Origin: Oscillospiraceae bacterium
GTDB lineage: Bacteria; Bacillota; Clostridia; Oscillospirales; CAG-272
NCBI GenBank assembly: GCA_015064135.1
Contig: SVSU01000008.1
Span: forward strand, 1-36,088
Reading direction: 5' to 3'
DNA length: 36,088 nucleotides
Position numbers and translations under genes: made by a program. The notes beneath the pieces were generated by a model. That model saw nothing but the letters and a program-made list of their open reading frames with translations, was not told where the DNA came from and did no database searches. Every line of letters starts with the position of its first letter. Positions within the stretch are counted from its first letter, which is position 1. Shown piece after piece: positions 23,966 through 33,394 of the stretch.

Positions 23966-25784
23966 CGGACCAAAAGCAGGAAACGCCCGAGATATCGTAG
24001 TTGAAAACGTAAGCAAGCGAAAGCTGAAGGTGCTCCTGCGCCTCGGAAAATATATGTACCGCTTCCGCTTCGGTTATCTCGCGGCACTTCTCCTCAGCAT
24101 CGGCTCCAATTTGTTCGCCCTCATCGGCCCCAAGCTGTCCGGCTTTGCCATTGATGCCATCGGGGACGGGCTGACTGTGGGAACGGTGGATTTTGACACG
24201 GTCATCTTCTACTGTGTGCTCATGCTCATCTTCTATATCCTCTCCTCCGTAATGCAGTACATCCTGCAATCGGTGATGATCCGCCTGTCAAGGGGCATTG
24301 TGAAACTGATGCGCGAGGATATCTTCAAAAAGCTCATGCGAATGAAGGCGGAATACTTCGACAAGACCCAGACGGGGGACATCATCTCCCGCATCTCCTA
24401 CGACATCGACACCCTGAATGCCACCCTTTCAACGGACCTTGTGCAGATCGCATCAAGCATCGTTACGGTAATAGGCTCACTTGTGATGATGATCTCCATC
24501 TCCCCTCGCCTGTGCCTCATCTTCGCTGTCACCGTTCCTCTATCCATCCTCACCTCCACCAAAATGGCAAACCGCTTCCGCCCCCTGTTCCGGGCAAGAT
24601 CGGGCAAGTTAGGTGAGCTGAACGGCTACGCGGAGGAGCTTTTGTCGGGTCAGCGAACGGTGCGCGCCTACAACCGTGAGGAAACCATGATCGAGCGCTT
24701 CCGTGAGAAGAACAAGATCGCCGCCGACGCCTATTTCAAAACAGACTACTACGGAACCATGGTGGGCCCCACCATCAACTTCATCAATAACCTGTCCCTT
24801 ACTCTCGTCAGCGTATTCGGTTCCCTCCTCTACCTTCGCGGTGCCATCTCCATCGGCAATATTTCCACCTTTGTGCTCTATTCCAGAAAATTCAGCGGCC
24901 CCATTAACGAGACGGCGAACATCATAAACGAGCTCCAGTCTGCGGCAGCGGCGGCTGAGAGAGTGTTCCGCCTCCTTGACGAGGAGGAAGAGAGCGCCGA
25001 TTTGGAAAACGCGGTAAAATTCGGCTTTGCAGATGGAGGGATGGCAGTGCAGGGTCAGGTGGAGCTTCGGGATGTGTCCTTCGGCTATGAAAAGGACCGT
25101 GAGATCCTTCATCATATTCAAATGCACGTCAAACCGGGCATGACCGCCGCCATCGTAGGCCCCACGGGTGCCGGAAAAACCACCATCATCAACCTTCTCA
25201 TGCGGTTTTATGACCCCGATTCGGGAACGGTGTCCCTTGACGGGCACGATATCCGAGGGGCAGTCCGCGCATCCCTCAGAAGGTCGTATACCATGGTGCT
25301 TCAGGACACATGGCTCTTCTCCGGTACCATTGCGGACAATATCGCATACGGTTCCCCGAGAAAGGATATCTCACGGGCAGAAATAGAGGAAGCGGCAAAG
25401 GCTGCGGGAATCCACTCCTTCATCAAAAGCCTGCCCCACGGCTACGATACGGTTCTCACGGACGAGGGAGTAAGCATATCGAAGGGACAGAAGCAGCTTC
25501 TCACCATCGCACGCGCCATGATCTCCAATGCCCCCGTCCTCATCCTTGACGAAGCCACCTCCAATGTGGACAGCATGACGGAAATGCGTATTCAGCGCGC
25601 CATGCAGAAGCTGATGGAAGGACGCACCTCCTTCGTCATCGCCCACAGACTGTCCACAGTTCGGCGCGCCGATGTAATCTTTGTCCTTGTGGACGGCTGT
25701 GTTATGGAACACGGCAGCCATGAGGAGCTGATCGACAAAAAAGGTTTCTATTATTCCCTACACAATTCGCAGTTTGAGGGTTGA
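23958..25784 (+). CDS. Heterodimeric ABC exporter, subunit 2 (catalytic ATP site)
   Basis: Partner half-transporter (608 aa) with six helices and an ATPase domain: Walker A GPTGAGKTT (401-409), Walker B LILDEATSNVD with catalytic Glu, switch His in IAHRLSTV. Its signature is ISKGQKQ instead of LSGGQ, which pairs with the degenerate Walker B of subunit 1. Together they form one dead and one live site, as in TM287/288 and similar exporters. The TTG at 23958 is preferred: GGGAGG lies 8 nt upstream, whereas a GTG at 23949 overlaps that site. The gene overlaps the end of subunit 1 by 8 nt. Confidence 0.9.
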   Translation: MNNGPKAGNARDIVVENVSKRKLKVLLRLGKYMYRFRFGYLAALLLSIGSNLFALIGPKLSGFAIDAIGDGLTVGTVDFDTVIFYCVLMLIFYILSSVMQYILQSVMIRLSRGIVKLMREDIFKKLMRMKAEYFDKTQTGDIISRISYDIDTLNATLSTDLVQIASSIVTVIGSLVMMISISPRLCLIFAVTVPLSILTSTKMANRFRPLFRARSGKLGELNGYAEELLSGQRTVRAYNREETMIERFREKNKIAADAYFKTDYYGTMVGPTINFINNLSLTLVSVFGSLLYLRGAISIGNISTFVLYSRKFSGPINETANIINELQSAAAAAERVFRLLDEEEESADLENAVKFGFADGGMAVQGQVELRDVSFGYEKDREILHHIQMHVKPGMTAAIVGPTGAGKTTIINLLMRFYDPDSGTVSLDGHDIRGAVRASLRRSYTMVLQDTWLFSGTIADNIAYGSPRKDISRAEIEEAAKAAGIHSFIKSLPHGYDTVLTDEGVSISKGQKQLLTIARAMISNAPVLILDEATSNVDSMTEMRIQRAMQKLMEGRTSFVIAHRLSTVRRADVIFVLVDGCVMEHGSHEELIDKKGFYYSLHNSQFEG

Positions 25785-25809
25785 TTTTTCCCGAAGGATA
25801 TGATAGAAT
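25781..25809 (+). promoter_or_regulatory. Promoter of the ThuA-like gene
   Basis: -35 TTGATT (25781-25786), 17 bp spacer, -10 TAGAAT (25804-25809) with an extended TGA before it. The -35 overlaps the stop codon of the ABC exporter gene. The leader would be about 50 nt. Confidence 0.65.
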
Positions 25810-25865
25810 ATTCACAGCAAAACTATTGTACATTAAATTTTTCACATACATGGAGGTATTCCCAA

Positions 25866-26582
25866 ATGAAAGTTACAGTATGGAATGAATTCGCTCACGA
25901 GAGAGAGGACGAAAATATCAAGGCGATATACCCCGACGGTATTCACGCCGTTATCGCAAAGTTCCTCACAGAAGCAGGCATTGATGTTACCACAGCAACC
26001 CTCGATATGCCCGAATGTGGTCTTACCGACGAGGTTCTCGATAACACCGACGTTCTGTTCTGGTGGGGTCATGTCCGCCACGGTGATGTGCCCGACGAAA
26101 TCGTTGAAAAGGTATACGAACGCGTTATCAACGGTATGGGTCTCGTAGTTCTTCACTCAGGCCACGCATCCAAGATCTTCCACAAGCTCTGCGGTACCAC
26201 CACTGTTAACCTCAAGTGGCGCGAGTCCAACGACAAGGAGATCCTGTGGGCAATCGATCAGGGACACCCCATTCTCGAAGGTCTTGATGAGAAGATCATC
26301 ATTGAGCATGAGGAAACCTACGGCGAACACTTCCAGATTCCTCAGCCCGATGAGCTGGTATTCATCAGCTGGTTCTCAGGCGGTGAAGTATTCCGTTCCG
26401 GATGCGTATTCAAGAGAGGCCGCGGTAAGATCTTCTACTTCCGCCCCGGTCACGAATCCGTTCCTACCTACTACATCCCCGAAGTTCAGAAAGTTCTCAT
26501 CAATGCGGCAAAATATGTAAAGGGCACAAAGTCTGCCGATTACGATTACGGCTGGGCTGCTCCCACAGTAACCGCTGAGTAA
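25866..26582 (+). CDS. ThuA-like (trehalose utilisation) domain protein
   Basis: A 238-residue protein of the ThuA-like family, a class I glutamine amidotransferase-like fold associated with sugar metabolism. Supporting segments are MKVTVWNEFAHERED at the start, LFWWGHVRHGDVPDE, VVLHSGHASKIF, GHPILEGL and EHEETYGEHF. GGAGG lies 9 nt before the ATG at 25866, so in-frame codons further upstream are not used. No signal peptide is seen. Codons differ from neighbours: valine is mostly GTT and glycine often GGT, suggesting strong expression. It has its own promoter and terminator, so it is monocistronic. The exact reaction is unknown; relatives have been linked to keto-trehalose or similar sugar conversion. 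Confidence 0.85.
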   Translation: MKVTVWNEFAHEREDENIKAIYPDGIHAVIAKFLTEAGIDVTTATLDMPECGLTDEVLDNTDVLFWWGHVRHGDVPDEIVEKVYERVINGMGLVVLHSGHASKIFHKLCGTTTVNLKWRESNDKEILWAIDQGHPILEGLDEKIIIEHEETYGEHFQIPQPDELVFISWFSGGEVFRSGCVFKRGRGKIFYFRPGHESVPTYYIPEVQKVLINAAKYVKGTKSADYDYGWAAPTVTAE

Positions 26583-26597
26583 TCCCAAATAAACAAT

Positions 26598-26645
26598 AAA
26601 AGGTGAGCAGTTCTTGCGTAATGTGGTCTGCCCACCTTTTCTGTA
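26598..26645 (+). terminator. Rho-independent terminator after the ThuA-like gene
   Basis: AAAAGGTGAGCAG (26598-26610) pairs with CTGCCCACCTTTT (26628-26640), one mismatch; the right arm ends in a T-run. Confidence 0.8.
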
Positions 26646-26667
26646 CTTTGAAACAGAATAATCACTA

Positions 26668-26696
26668 TTGTTTTTTTCTTTTTAATATGATATAAT
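26668..26696 (+). promoter_or_regulatory. Promoter of the DUF4838 lipoprotein gene
   Basis: -35 TTGTTT (26668-26673), 17 bp spacer, extended -10 TGA-TATAAT (26691-26696), about 30 nt before the ATG. Confidence 0.7.
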
Positions 26697-26728
26697 TCTG
26701 TTAAAACACAAGCAACAAGGAGAACAAT

Positions 26729-28669
26729 ATGAAACGAATTTTATCCCTCATTCTTGCCGCCGCCCTCCTCGCCCCTGCTCTTGTCTCCTGCGAAAAAGGT
26801 ATGGGAGAGGGAGAGAGCGCAAATGAAACAGAGCTTCAAACCACCCTTCCCGAAACCGATGCCGCAGAGGCCGCCGATGCTCCCATCACCATTGCGGAAA
26901 ACGGCACAGCCATGGCGAATATCCTCCTCTCCTCCACCGCAGGCACCACCGAGCAGTTTGCCGCGCAGGAGTTGGCATACCATGTATCAAAGGTCAGCGG
27001 CACTACCCTGTCCGTTGCCAACGATATGAACGAGGGCGGCCCGTCAGTGGTAATCGCCACCCCCGAAACCCTGCCCGAGCTTGAAGAACTGTTTGCAGAT
27101 GACCTCCTGTGGCTGCGTGACCTCGGCGAGGGTAACACCCGTTACGGCGACGACGGATTTGCCATTCGTCAGGTTGGCGAAAAGGTGTACATCTTCGGCG
27201 CCACAGCAAGAGGTGCCCTCAACGGAGTGTACGATTTTATCGAAGAAAACTTAGGCGTCCTCTGGATCCGCCGTTCGGAGGATATCGGCCTCATCTATGA
27301 CGAAATGTCAGTCATTAAGGCGGAAAAGGCAGATTACAGAGAAAAATCCCCCTTCCAGGTACGCGGTGTGTCAAGATACGGCGCGGATACGGACCCCTCC
27401 GCCACAAGCCTTTTCCAATCAAGGAACAGATTTAACTGCGGTGCTGCTCACGCGGGGGTCTGGGTGGATGCTATGACATGGGAAGCTTCCGTTGGCCTTG
27501 AACCCATCGTTTCCAATCACAATACAAAATGGTGGCTCATGAACAGCCCCATCTATGACTCCTCCGTTACAGAATATTGGGAAACACAAGAGGACGGCAC
27601 ACCCATGACAGCGGAGTCCTCACGTCAGATAAATTACTGGAGCGAGTTGACCGCAGACACCATTGCGGCAAGTGTAATCTATCAGCTTGATCTTTATGGA
27701 GAGAGCCTGTCACTCCGCCATGTGGGTGTCTGCATGGAGGATCTCGGCTTCATAAGCGGCGTTTACCCCGAAATGACCGAGCCCTTTGAATACGCCCCCG
27801 GTGAGTTTGTAGAACCCACAGACGAGGACTATCTCTCAACGGTCTACTTCTCCTTCATCAACCGCATTGCACGAAAAGTGAAGGAAGTGCACCCCGAAGC
27901 ATTGATCAACACATATGCCTATTCTTTTGCGGAAACCACCCCCAGATGTGAGCTTGAGGACAATGTGGTCGCGGTATATTGCCACTACTGTGAGGATCTG
28001 AGCCGCGAAACACTCGATGACATTGTAGGTGAGGGCCCTCAGCTCAACTATGACCATTTCACGGCATGGGTGGAAAAAACACCTAATGTAATCAATTACA
28101 ACTACTATGGCTGCTCCTTCGTCGGCGGCTGGTACGAACGTCCCTACTGGTACAGAATGCAGAACGACCTTCAGTATTACGCAGAACATGGTATGATCGG
28201 CATGACCCCTGCCATCTACAACGATGACCCCACCCCCTTCGATCTGTTCCGCGATGACTGGGGCTACACTCACAACAACATCTGGGAAATGAACATTCTG
28301 ACCGGATGGCTTTACAGCAAGCTGGCATGGAATCCGTACGAGAACGTGGACCAGCTCATGGTGTATTTCTGCGACAAGGTATACGGCGAGGCATCAGCGG
28401 CAATGCAGGAATACTACCGCCTGCTGAGACTGGGCTGGACGGAAGGGGCGGTGCTCCTTGAGGATCAGTTCAACTCCGTTTACAAGTTCAACGCAACAGG
28501 GGTGCTCCACTATGACAATTTTATCGACATTGAGGTAGACGGGGTACATATTCTGACCGCAATTCAGGAGGCTCTTGAGGAAGCATGGAATCTGGCAGAT
28601 GATGAAACAAAGGTATACATCAGCCGCCCGAGAGAATGCTTTGCAGATATGGAGACTTTCATCAAATAA
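26729..28669 (+). CDS. DUF4838 lipoprotein with GH67-type N-terminal domain
   Basis: An exported lipoprotein of 646 aa. The signal peptide MKRILSLILAAALLAPALVSC ends in a lipobox with lipidated Cys21, then an acidic linker (23-50). Residues 52-180 look like the alpha-glucuronidase N-terminal/GH20b-like fold (QFAAQELAYHVSKVSG, GDDGFAIRQVGEKVYIFG, ARGALNGVYDFIEENLGVLW). The rest matches DUF4838, rich in Trp and Tyr with conserved stretches such as HVGVCMEDLGF, NTYAYSF and INYNYYG. Such proteins often accompany plant or host glycan use and may bind or cleave glycans at the cell surface, but no activity is established. AAGGAG precedes the ATG. It has its own promoter and terminator. Confidence 0.85.
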   Translation: MKRILSLILAAALLAPALVSCEKGMGEGESANETELQTTLPETDAAEAADAPITIAENGTAMANILLSSTAGTTEQFAAQELAYHVSKVSGTTLSVANDMNEGGPSVVIATPETLPELEELFADDLLWLRDLGEGNTRYGDDGFAIRQVGEKVYIFGATARGALNGVYDFIEENLGVLWIRRSEDIGLIYDEMSVIKAEKADYREKSPFQVRGVSRYGADTDPSATSLFQSRNRFNCGAAHAGVWVDAMTWEASVGLEPIVSNHNTKWWLMNSPIYDSSVTEYWETQEDGTPMTAESSRQINYWSELTADTIAASVIYQLDLYGESLSLRHVGVCMEDLGFISGVYPEMTEPFEYAPGEFVEPTDEDYLSTVYFSFINRIARKVKEVHPEALINTYAYSFAETTPRCELEDNVVAVYCHYCEDLSRETLDDIVGEGPQLNYDHFTAWVEKTPNVINYNYYGCSFVGGWYERPYWYRMQNDLQYYAEHGMIGMTPAIYNDDPTPFDLFRDDWGYTHNNIWEMNILTGWLYSKLAWNPYENVDQLMVYFCDKVYGEASAAMQEYYRLLRLGWTEGAVLLEDQFNSVYKFNATGVLHYDNFIDIEVDGVHILTAIQEALEEAWNLADDETKVYISRPRECFADMETFIK

Positions 28670-28688
28670 ACGGCAATTCAGCAATATA

Positions 28689-28725
28689 CAGCCGACGGGC
28701 AATGCGTCTGTCGGCTGCTTTTTTT
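28689..28725 (+). terminator. Rho-independent terminator after the DUF4838 gene
   Basis: CAGCCGAC (28689-28696) pairs perfectly with GTCGGCTG (28710-28717), followed by C and seven Ts. Confidence 0.9.
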
Positions 28726-28768
28726 ACAGCAAAAGCCCCAAACACTTTGCTCCTCTCTTCCACCGTAA

Positions 28769-28797
28769 TTGACAAAACCACTTTCCCTTGCTATAAT
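28769..28797 (+). promoter_or_regulatory. Promoter of recD2
   Basis: Full consensus: TTGACA (28769-28774), 17 bp spacer, TATAAT (28792-28797). The start site would be near 28804, 32 nt before the ATG. Confidence 0.9.
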
Positions 28798-28835
28798 AAT
28801 AACAATACCGCCATAATACCAAAACAGAGAATAAT

Positions 28836-31058
28836 ATGAACGAAGAAAATACCATCTCCGGCATCGTGGATGCCATCGTTTACCAGAATGAAGAAAACGG
28901 ATACACCGTTTGTACCATTGAAACCTCCTCGAGCGATGTTATCACCGCCGTGGGTACTCTCCCCTATATCACCGAGGGTGACAAGATCACCGCATCCGGG
29001 GAGTGGATCAACCATAACGTGTACGGCAGACAGTTCAAAGTGACCTCCTTCGACAAATCCCTCCCCGTTGAGGAGAGCGATATCCTCCGCTATCTCGCCT
29101 CGGGTGCTGTGCGCGGAATCGGACCGAAAACCGCCCAGAAAATCGTGGAAAAATTCGGCAGAGACGCCCTGGAGATCATCGAAAACAACCCCGATTGGCT
29201 GACCGATATCCCCGGAATCACCCAAAAGAAGGCTCTTGCTATCAGTGAGAACTATAAGGAAATCTCGGGCGCACGTTCCGTCATGATGTTCTGCCGCGAT
29301 TTTTTCACCCCCGAAACCTCCATGAAGATCTATAAAAAATGGGGCGGCGGTGCCGTTGACAGAATCCGCAATAACCCCTATTCCCTCTGCGGCGAATTCC
29401 GCGGCATCAGCTTCCGTCGTGCGGACAGGATCGCAGCGGAACTTGGGCTGGCTGAGGACTCGGAGGATCGAATCCGTCACGGCATCGCCTACGTCCTCTC
29501 CAACGAATCGGCAAAAATGGGGCACACCTGTCTTCCCGAAAGCCTCCTTATCCGCTGCACTGCCGAGCTTCTCTTCGGGGGCGATTCGCGCATGGAGGGG
29601 GAGATCACGGACTGCCTCAACTGCGCCATTGCCCAGAATAAACTGGTGGCAGTGACAAAAGACGGGGAAAGGCTCATCTATCTCCCCCCCTACTTCAAGG
29701 CGGAAACCTATTCCGCAAAAAAACTGAAGCAGCTCTCCCGAAACTGCGCCCGTATGGATGTTTCCGACATTGAGCTCATTATCCAAAAAAGCGAGGCAGA
29801 GTCGGGTATCAGCTATGCGTCACTCCAAAGACAAGCCATCGCCGAGGCATTGTCAAACGGCGTCATGCTCCTGACAGGCGGTCCCGGTACCGGAAAAACC
29901 ACCATCATAAAGGGACTCATCTCCATCTTCAATTCCCTCGATTACGAGGTTTGTCTGGCAGCACCCACGGGACGGGCAGCCAAAAGAATGAGTGAGGCAA
30001 CCTCCCACGAGGCAAAGACCATCCACCGCCTCCTTGAGATGGACGCCTCCTCGGGTGATGGGGAGTTCCGCTTCCTCAGAAACGACGGAGAACCCCTTGA
30101 GGAAGATGTGATTATCATCGACGAGGCATCCATGCTTGACGTTCTCCTCCTTGAAGCGCTCCTGAAAGCGATCCGCAACGGTGCGCGACTCATCCTTATC
30201 GGAGACGAGGACCAGCTTCCCTCCGTAGGTGCGGGAAATGTGCTTGCCGATATCGCCTCCTCCGAAGCATTCCGCGTAGTCCGACTGACAGAGGTGTTTC
30301 GCCAATCCGAAACAAGCCTTATCATAACCAATGCTCATCGCATAAACGAAGGTGTCATGCCCGATATCCGCAAAACAGACGCGGATTTCTTCTATCTCAA
30401 TCGGGAAACGGAGGAAGGAATCCGTGATACGGTCATCGATCTTGTGAAAAACCGACTGCCAAAGTCATACGGTGCCCATATCGGAGAGAGGATTCAGATA
30501 ATCACCCCCTCAAGGAAGGGTATGTCGGGTACGGAGGTGCTCAACGCAGGGCTCCAGTCGGCGCTCAATCCCCCATCCCCTCAAAAAAACGAACGTCGGC
30601 GCGGCGATATCATCTTCCGCGAGGGGGACCGTGTCATGCAAACAAAAAACAACTACGGCGTTGTGTGGGAAACCCCCTCGGGCAATGCGGGAATGGGTAT
30701 CTACAACGGTGACATCGGCACCATCCTCTCTATCGACAGTGAAGAGGAAGTCATGGAGATCCGCTTCGATGACAGGCTCTGCGTGTACGATTTCGGAATG
30801 CTCGATGAGCTTGACCATGCCTACGCAGTGACAGTCCACAAAAGCCAGGGCAGCGAATACCCCGTGGTAATCATCCCCCTCTTCCGCTGTGCCCCCATGC
30901 TGATGACGCGGAATCTTTTGTACACCGCCGTGACAAGGGCATCAAAAATGGTAATCCTCGTGGGCTCCTACGGGGTGTTGGAACAGATGGTGAAAAACAA
31001 CAGCCACTCGGAGCGATGTACCCTGCTTGGTGAATTTTTGAAAAAAGACTATCTCTGA
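28836..31058 (+). CDS. recD2: RecD2-type ATP-dependent DNA helicase
   Basis: SF1B 5'-3' DNA helicase of the stand-alone RecD2 (YrrC) type, involved in DNA repair and replication fork maintenance. The 740 residues show an N-terminal OB-like part, helix-hairpin-helix repeats (GIGPKTAQKI, 94-103; DIPGITQKKA, 124-133), Walker A GGPGTGKTT (348-356), Walker B IIIDEASMLD, motif III GDEDQLPSVGAGN, and C-terminal HKSQGSEYP and YTAVTRA. There is no RecB or RecC partner nearby, as expected for RecD2. The ribosome site before the ATG is weak (AGAGAATAAT). Monocistronic between a consensus promoter and a terminator. Confidence 0.94.
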   Translation: MNEENTISGIVDAIVYQNEENGYTVCTIETSSSDVITAVGTLPYITEGDKITASGEWINHNVYGRQFKVTSFDKSLPVEESDILRYLASGAVRGIGPKTAQKIVEKFGRDALEIIENNPDWLTDIPGITQKKALAISENYKEISGARSVMMFCRDFFTPETSMKIYKKWGGGAVDRIRNNPYSLCGEFRGISFRRADRIAAELGLAEDSEDRIRHGIAYVLSNESAKMGHTCLPESLLIRCTAELLFGGDSRMEGEITDCLNCAIAQNKLVAVTKDGERLIYLPPYFKAETYSAKKLKQLSRNCARMDVSDIELIIQKSEAESGISYASLQRQAIAEALSNGVMLLTGGPGTGKTTIIKGLISIFNSLDYEVCLAAPTGRAAKRMSEATSHEAKTIHRLLEMDASSGDGEFRFLRNDGEPLEEDVIIIDEASMLDVLLLEALLKAIRNGARLILIGDEDQLPSVGAGNVLADIASSEAFRVVRLTEVFRQSETSLIITNAHRINEGVMPDIRKTDADFFYLNRETEEGIRDTVIDLVKNRLPKSYGAHIGERIQIITPSRKGMSGTEVLNAGLQSALNPPSPQKNERRRGDIIFREGDRVMQTKNNYGVVWETPSGNAGMGIYNGDIGTILSIDSEEEVMEIRFDDRLCVYDFGMLDELDHAYAVTVHKSQGSEYPVVIIPLFRCAPMLMTRNLLYTAVTRASKMVILVGSYGVLEQMVKNNSHSERCTLLGEFLKKDYL

Positions 31059-31096
31059 CCCCCTCAATGACAAAAAACGATAACTCCCAACGGAAC

Positions 31097-31144
31097 AATA
31101 TCCCCCGTAAACTCCGCTTTTACGGAGGATATTTCCTTTTTTTT
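31097..31144 (+). terminator. Rho-independent terminator after recD2
   Basis: A 15 bp stem, left arm 31097-31111 and right arm 31119-31133 with one mismatch, followed by TCC and eight Ts. Confidence 0.9.
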
Positions 31145-31185
31145 CAAATCTGCGCGAAAAACACCGCCTTGTTCATAAAATCGCC

Positions 31186-31214
31186 TTGACTTTAGCGCGG
31201 TAATAGATTATAAT
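31186..31214 (+). promoter_or_regulatory. Promoter of rny
   Basis: -35 TTGACT (31186-31191), 17 bp spacer, -10 TATAAT (31209-31214). The start site near 31221 leaves an unusually long leader of about 195 nt before the RNase Y ATG. Confidence 0.85.
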
Positions 31215-31327
31215 ATAGTGTGGTATGTTTTGACTCGGTTTTGTAAGATTCGTCAACTTTACATTTTACATATTGAGTGATAATATACAATCCAAACACA
31301 CGGCAGAACAACAACATAAACAAAAAA

Positions 31328-31356
31328 CTGCAGGTCAGCATATTTCCAGCCTGCAG
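31328..31356 (+). promoter_or_regulatory. Hairpin in the long rny leader
   Basis: CTGCAGG (31328-31334) pairs with CCTGCAG (31350-31356) about 60 nt before the rny start. There is no T-run, so it is not a terminator. It may influence transcript stability or translation; this is inference. Confidence 0.4.
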
Positions 31357-31414
31357 ATATAAAGTATATGGTTTTTGGAATGTCACACAACAAAATACTA
31401 AAAGGAGGTACGGA

Positions 31415-32962
31415 ATGTTACCCATCATTCTGGCTGCCGTCATAACAGGCGCGATCTGTCTGGGCGGAGGCATCCTCATCGGCTTCAACTACCGAAAGCG
31501 TGTAGCGGAAGCGGAGATCGGATCCGCAGAGGAACAGGCACGAAAGATTCTGGAAGACGGCATTAAAACAGCGGAAAACCGCAAAAAAGAAGCACTGATC
31601 GAAGCAAAAGAAGAAATCATCAAGACAAAGAACGAATTTGAACGCGAGCTGAACAACAGGCGAAATGAACTTTCCCGTCAGGAACGCAGAGTCGCCACAA
31701 AAGAAGAACAGCTCGACAAAAAGACCGAAACCCTTGAGAAAAAGGACGAAACTCTCACAAAGAAGCTGAAGGAAACCACCGAGCTGAACGAGCAGATCGA
31801 AAAGATCAAGGAAGAACAGTTTGAGGCACTTCAGAAGGTGGCCGGCCTCACCGCAGAAGAAGCCACAGAACGGCTCATCGCCCAGCTTGAAAATGAGATC
31901 CGCCACGAACAGGCTAAGAAGATCGTGGAGCTTGAGGAACAGTTCAAGGCAGACGCAGATGCAAAGGCGAAGGAAGTCCTCTCCCTTGCAATTCAGCGCT
32001 GTGCCGCAGACCACGTTTCCGAGATCACCGTATCCGTTGTTCCCCTCCCCAGTGAGGAAATGAAGGGACGCATCATCGGACGCGAGGGCAGAAACATCAG
32101 AACTATTGAAACCCTGACAGGCGTTGACCTGATCATCGACGACACTCCCGAAGCAATCACCGTTTCCGGATTTGACCCCGTCCGCCGCGAAGTTGCAAGG
32201 CTGGCGCTGGAAAAGCTGATCCAGGACGGCAGAATCCACCCCACAAGAATCGAAGAAATGGTGGAAAAGGCGCAGCGCGAGGTTGATCAGGCAATCAAGC
32301 AGGCAGGAGAGCGCGCCACATTTGAAACAGGCATCAACAGCATGGGCCCCGACCTCATCAGACTTCTCGGCCGCCTGAAGTACCGTACCAGTTACGGACA
32401 GAACGTCCTCGCACACTCCATTGAGGTTTCCCTCCTCTCCGGCATGATCGCAGACGAGATCGGCGCTGACAGCACCCTCGCAAAGAGAGCAGGACTTCTC
32501 CACGATATCGGTAAGGCACTCACCCAGGAGGTTGAAGGCTCCCACGTTCAGCTCGGCGTTGAGGTTGCCCGCAAGTATAAGGAATCCAAAGAAGTTATTC
32601 ACGCCATCGAAGCCCACCACGGCGATGTAGAGGCTCAGACCATCACAGCAATGATCGTCCAGGCAGCCGATGCCATCTCCGCTGCAAGACCGGGTGCGAG
32701 ACGTGAAAATCTCGAAAACTACATCAAGCGACTGACCAAACTGGAAGAAATCGCAAACGAATTCGACTGTGTCGAAAAATCCTTCGCAATCCAGGCAGGC
32801 CGTGAGATCAGAATCATGGTCAAGCCCGATGCCGTTGACGACGACCAGATGGTGCTCGTAGCGCGCGACATCGTAAAGAAGATCGAAAGTGAACTGGAAT
32901 ATCCCGGCCAGATCAAGGTACACCTCATCAGGGAAAGCAGGACCATAGATTTCGCAAAATAA
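31415..32962 (+). CDS. rny: Ribonuclease Y
   Basis: Membrane-anchored endoribonuclease that initiates mRNA decay. The 515-residue protein begins with one transmembrane helix (3-24). A long charged coiled coil follows (about 30-195), then a KH RNA-binding domain with [15 protein letters not shown] (218-232) and an HD hydrolase domain with H334 and the H363-D364 pair in LLHDIGKA. The length and domain order match the family. The ATG at 31415 has a near-perfect AAAGGAGGT 6 nt upstream; upstream in-frame codons lie in the untranslated leader. A consensus promoter and a terminator frame it as a single-gene unit. Confidence 0.97.
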   Translation: MLPIILAAVITGAICLGGGILIGFNYRKRVAEAEIGSAEEQARKILEDGIKTAENRKKEALIEAKEEIIKTKNEFERELNNRRNELSRQERRVATKEEQLDKKTETLEKKDETLTKKLKETTELNEQIEKIKEEQFEALQKVAGLTAEEATERLIAQLENEIRHEQAKKIVELEEQFKADADAKAKEVLSLAIQRCAADHVSEITVSVVPLPSEEMKGRIIGREGRNIRTIETLTGVDLIIDDTPEAITVSGFDPVRREVARLALEKLIQDGRIHPTRIEEMVEKAQREVDQAIKQAGERATFETGINSMGPDLIRLLGRLKYRTSYGQNVLAHSIEVSLLSGMIADEIGADSTLAKRAGLLHDIGKALTQEVEGSHVQLGVEVARKYKESKEVIHAIEAHHGDVEAQTITAMIVQAADAISAARPGARRENLENYIKRLTKLEEIANEFDCVEKSFAIQAGREIRIMVKPDAVDDDQMVLVARDIVKKIESELEYPGQIKVHLIRESRTIDFAK

Positions 32963-33067
32963 TCCCCATCCCACGCGACAACAATCTGACTGTGAAAACA
33001 ACGGCAAATGCCTTTATATAAATTCCTTTTATATATTCACCATGCAATGTCTGATTTAAGTCGTACC

Positions 33068-33106
33068 ACCGCTTCCGTCGGAGCAATCCGATCGAAGCGG
33101 TTTTTT
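33068..33106 (+). terminator. Rho-independent terminator after rny
   Basis: ACCGCTTC (33068-33075) pairs with GAAGCGGT (33094-33101), extended inside by TCGGA/TCCGA, followed by a T-run. Strong. Confidence 0.92.
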
Positions 33107-33127
33107 GATGCAGTGGAGAGGGAGACG

Positions 33128-33160
33128 CCAAGGGGATTTTTTGAAAAAAATTCCCCTTGG
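33128..33160. repeat. Dispersed hairpin repeat, inverted copy
   Basis: Left arm 33128-33142 and right arm 33145-33160 form a long hairpin (CCAAGGGG...CCCCTTGG). It is followed by AACCCCTCAAAACTTTTAAA, the inverse of the TTTTGAGG core found at 16305-16320 and 33395-33416. It abuts the first unit of the tandem array. Confidence 0.75.
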
Positions 33161-33376
33161 AACCCCTCAAAACTTTTAAACTGACTAACATATTTCGTGG
33201 GGTGACAAGCATTGGAACCCCTCAAAACTTTTAAACTGACCAACATATTTCGTGGGGTGACAAGCATTGGAACCCCTCAAAACTTTTAAACTGACCAACA
33301 TATTTCGTGGGGTGACAAGCATTGGAACCCCTCAAAACTTTTAAAGTGACTGACAAATTCAGTAGGGTAACAAGAT
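33157..33376. repeat. Four-copy 55 bp tandem repeat array
   Basis: Units start at 33157, 33212, 33267 and 33322, exactly 55 bp apart. Units 2 and 3 are identical, unit 1 differs by one base (CTGACT for CTGACC), and unit 4 diverges in its second half. Each unit begins TTGGAACCCCTCAAAACTTT, which is the end of the dispersed hairpin repeat, and then carries about 30 bp including CATATTTCGTGGGGTGACAA. There are no spacers, so it is not a CRISPR array. Short frames through it are not genes. Confidence 0.93.
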
Positions 33377-33394
33377 TTGCCTTACCTTCCCCCA

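Noticed and set aside
31418-33007. A 529-codon open frame antisense to rny
   Set aside because: It mirrors the coil-rich rny codons, has no family match I can recognise, and rny is certain. Its length reflects codon composition.
33157-33376. Possible CRISPR array in the regularly repeated region
   Set aside because: Repeats are contiguous 55 bp units without unique spacers, and no cas gene is near.
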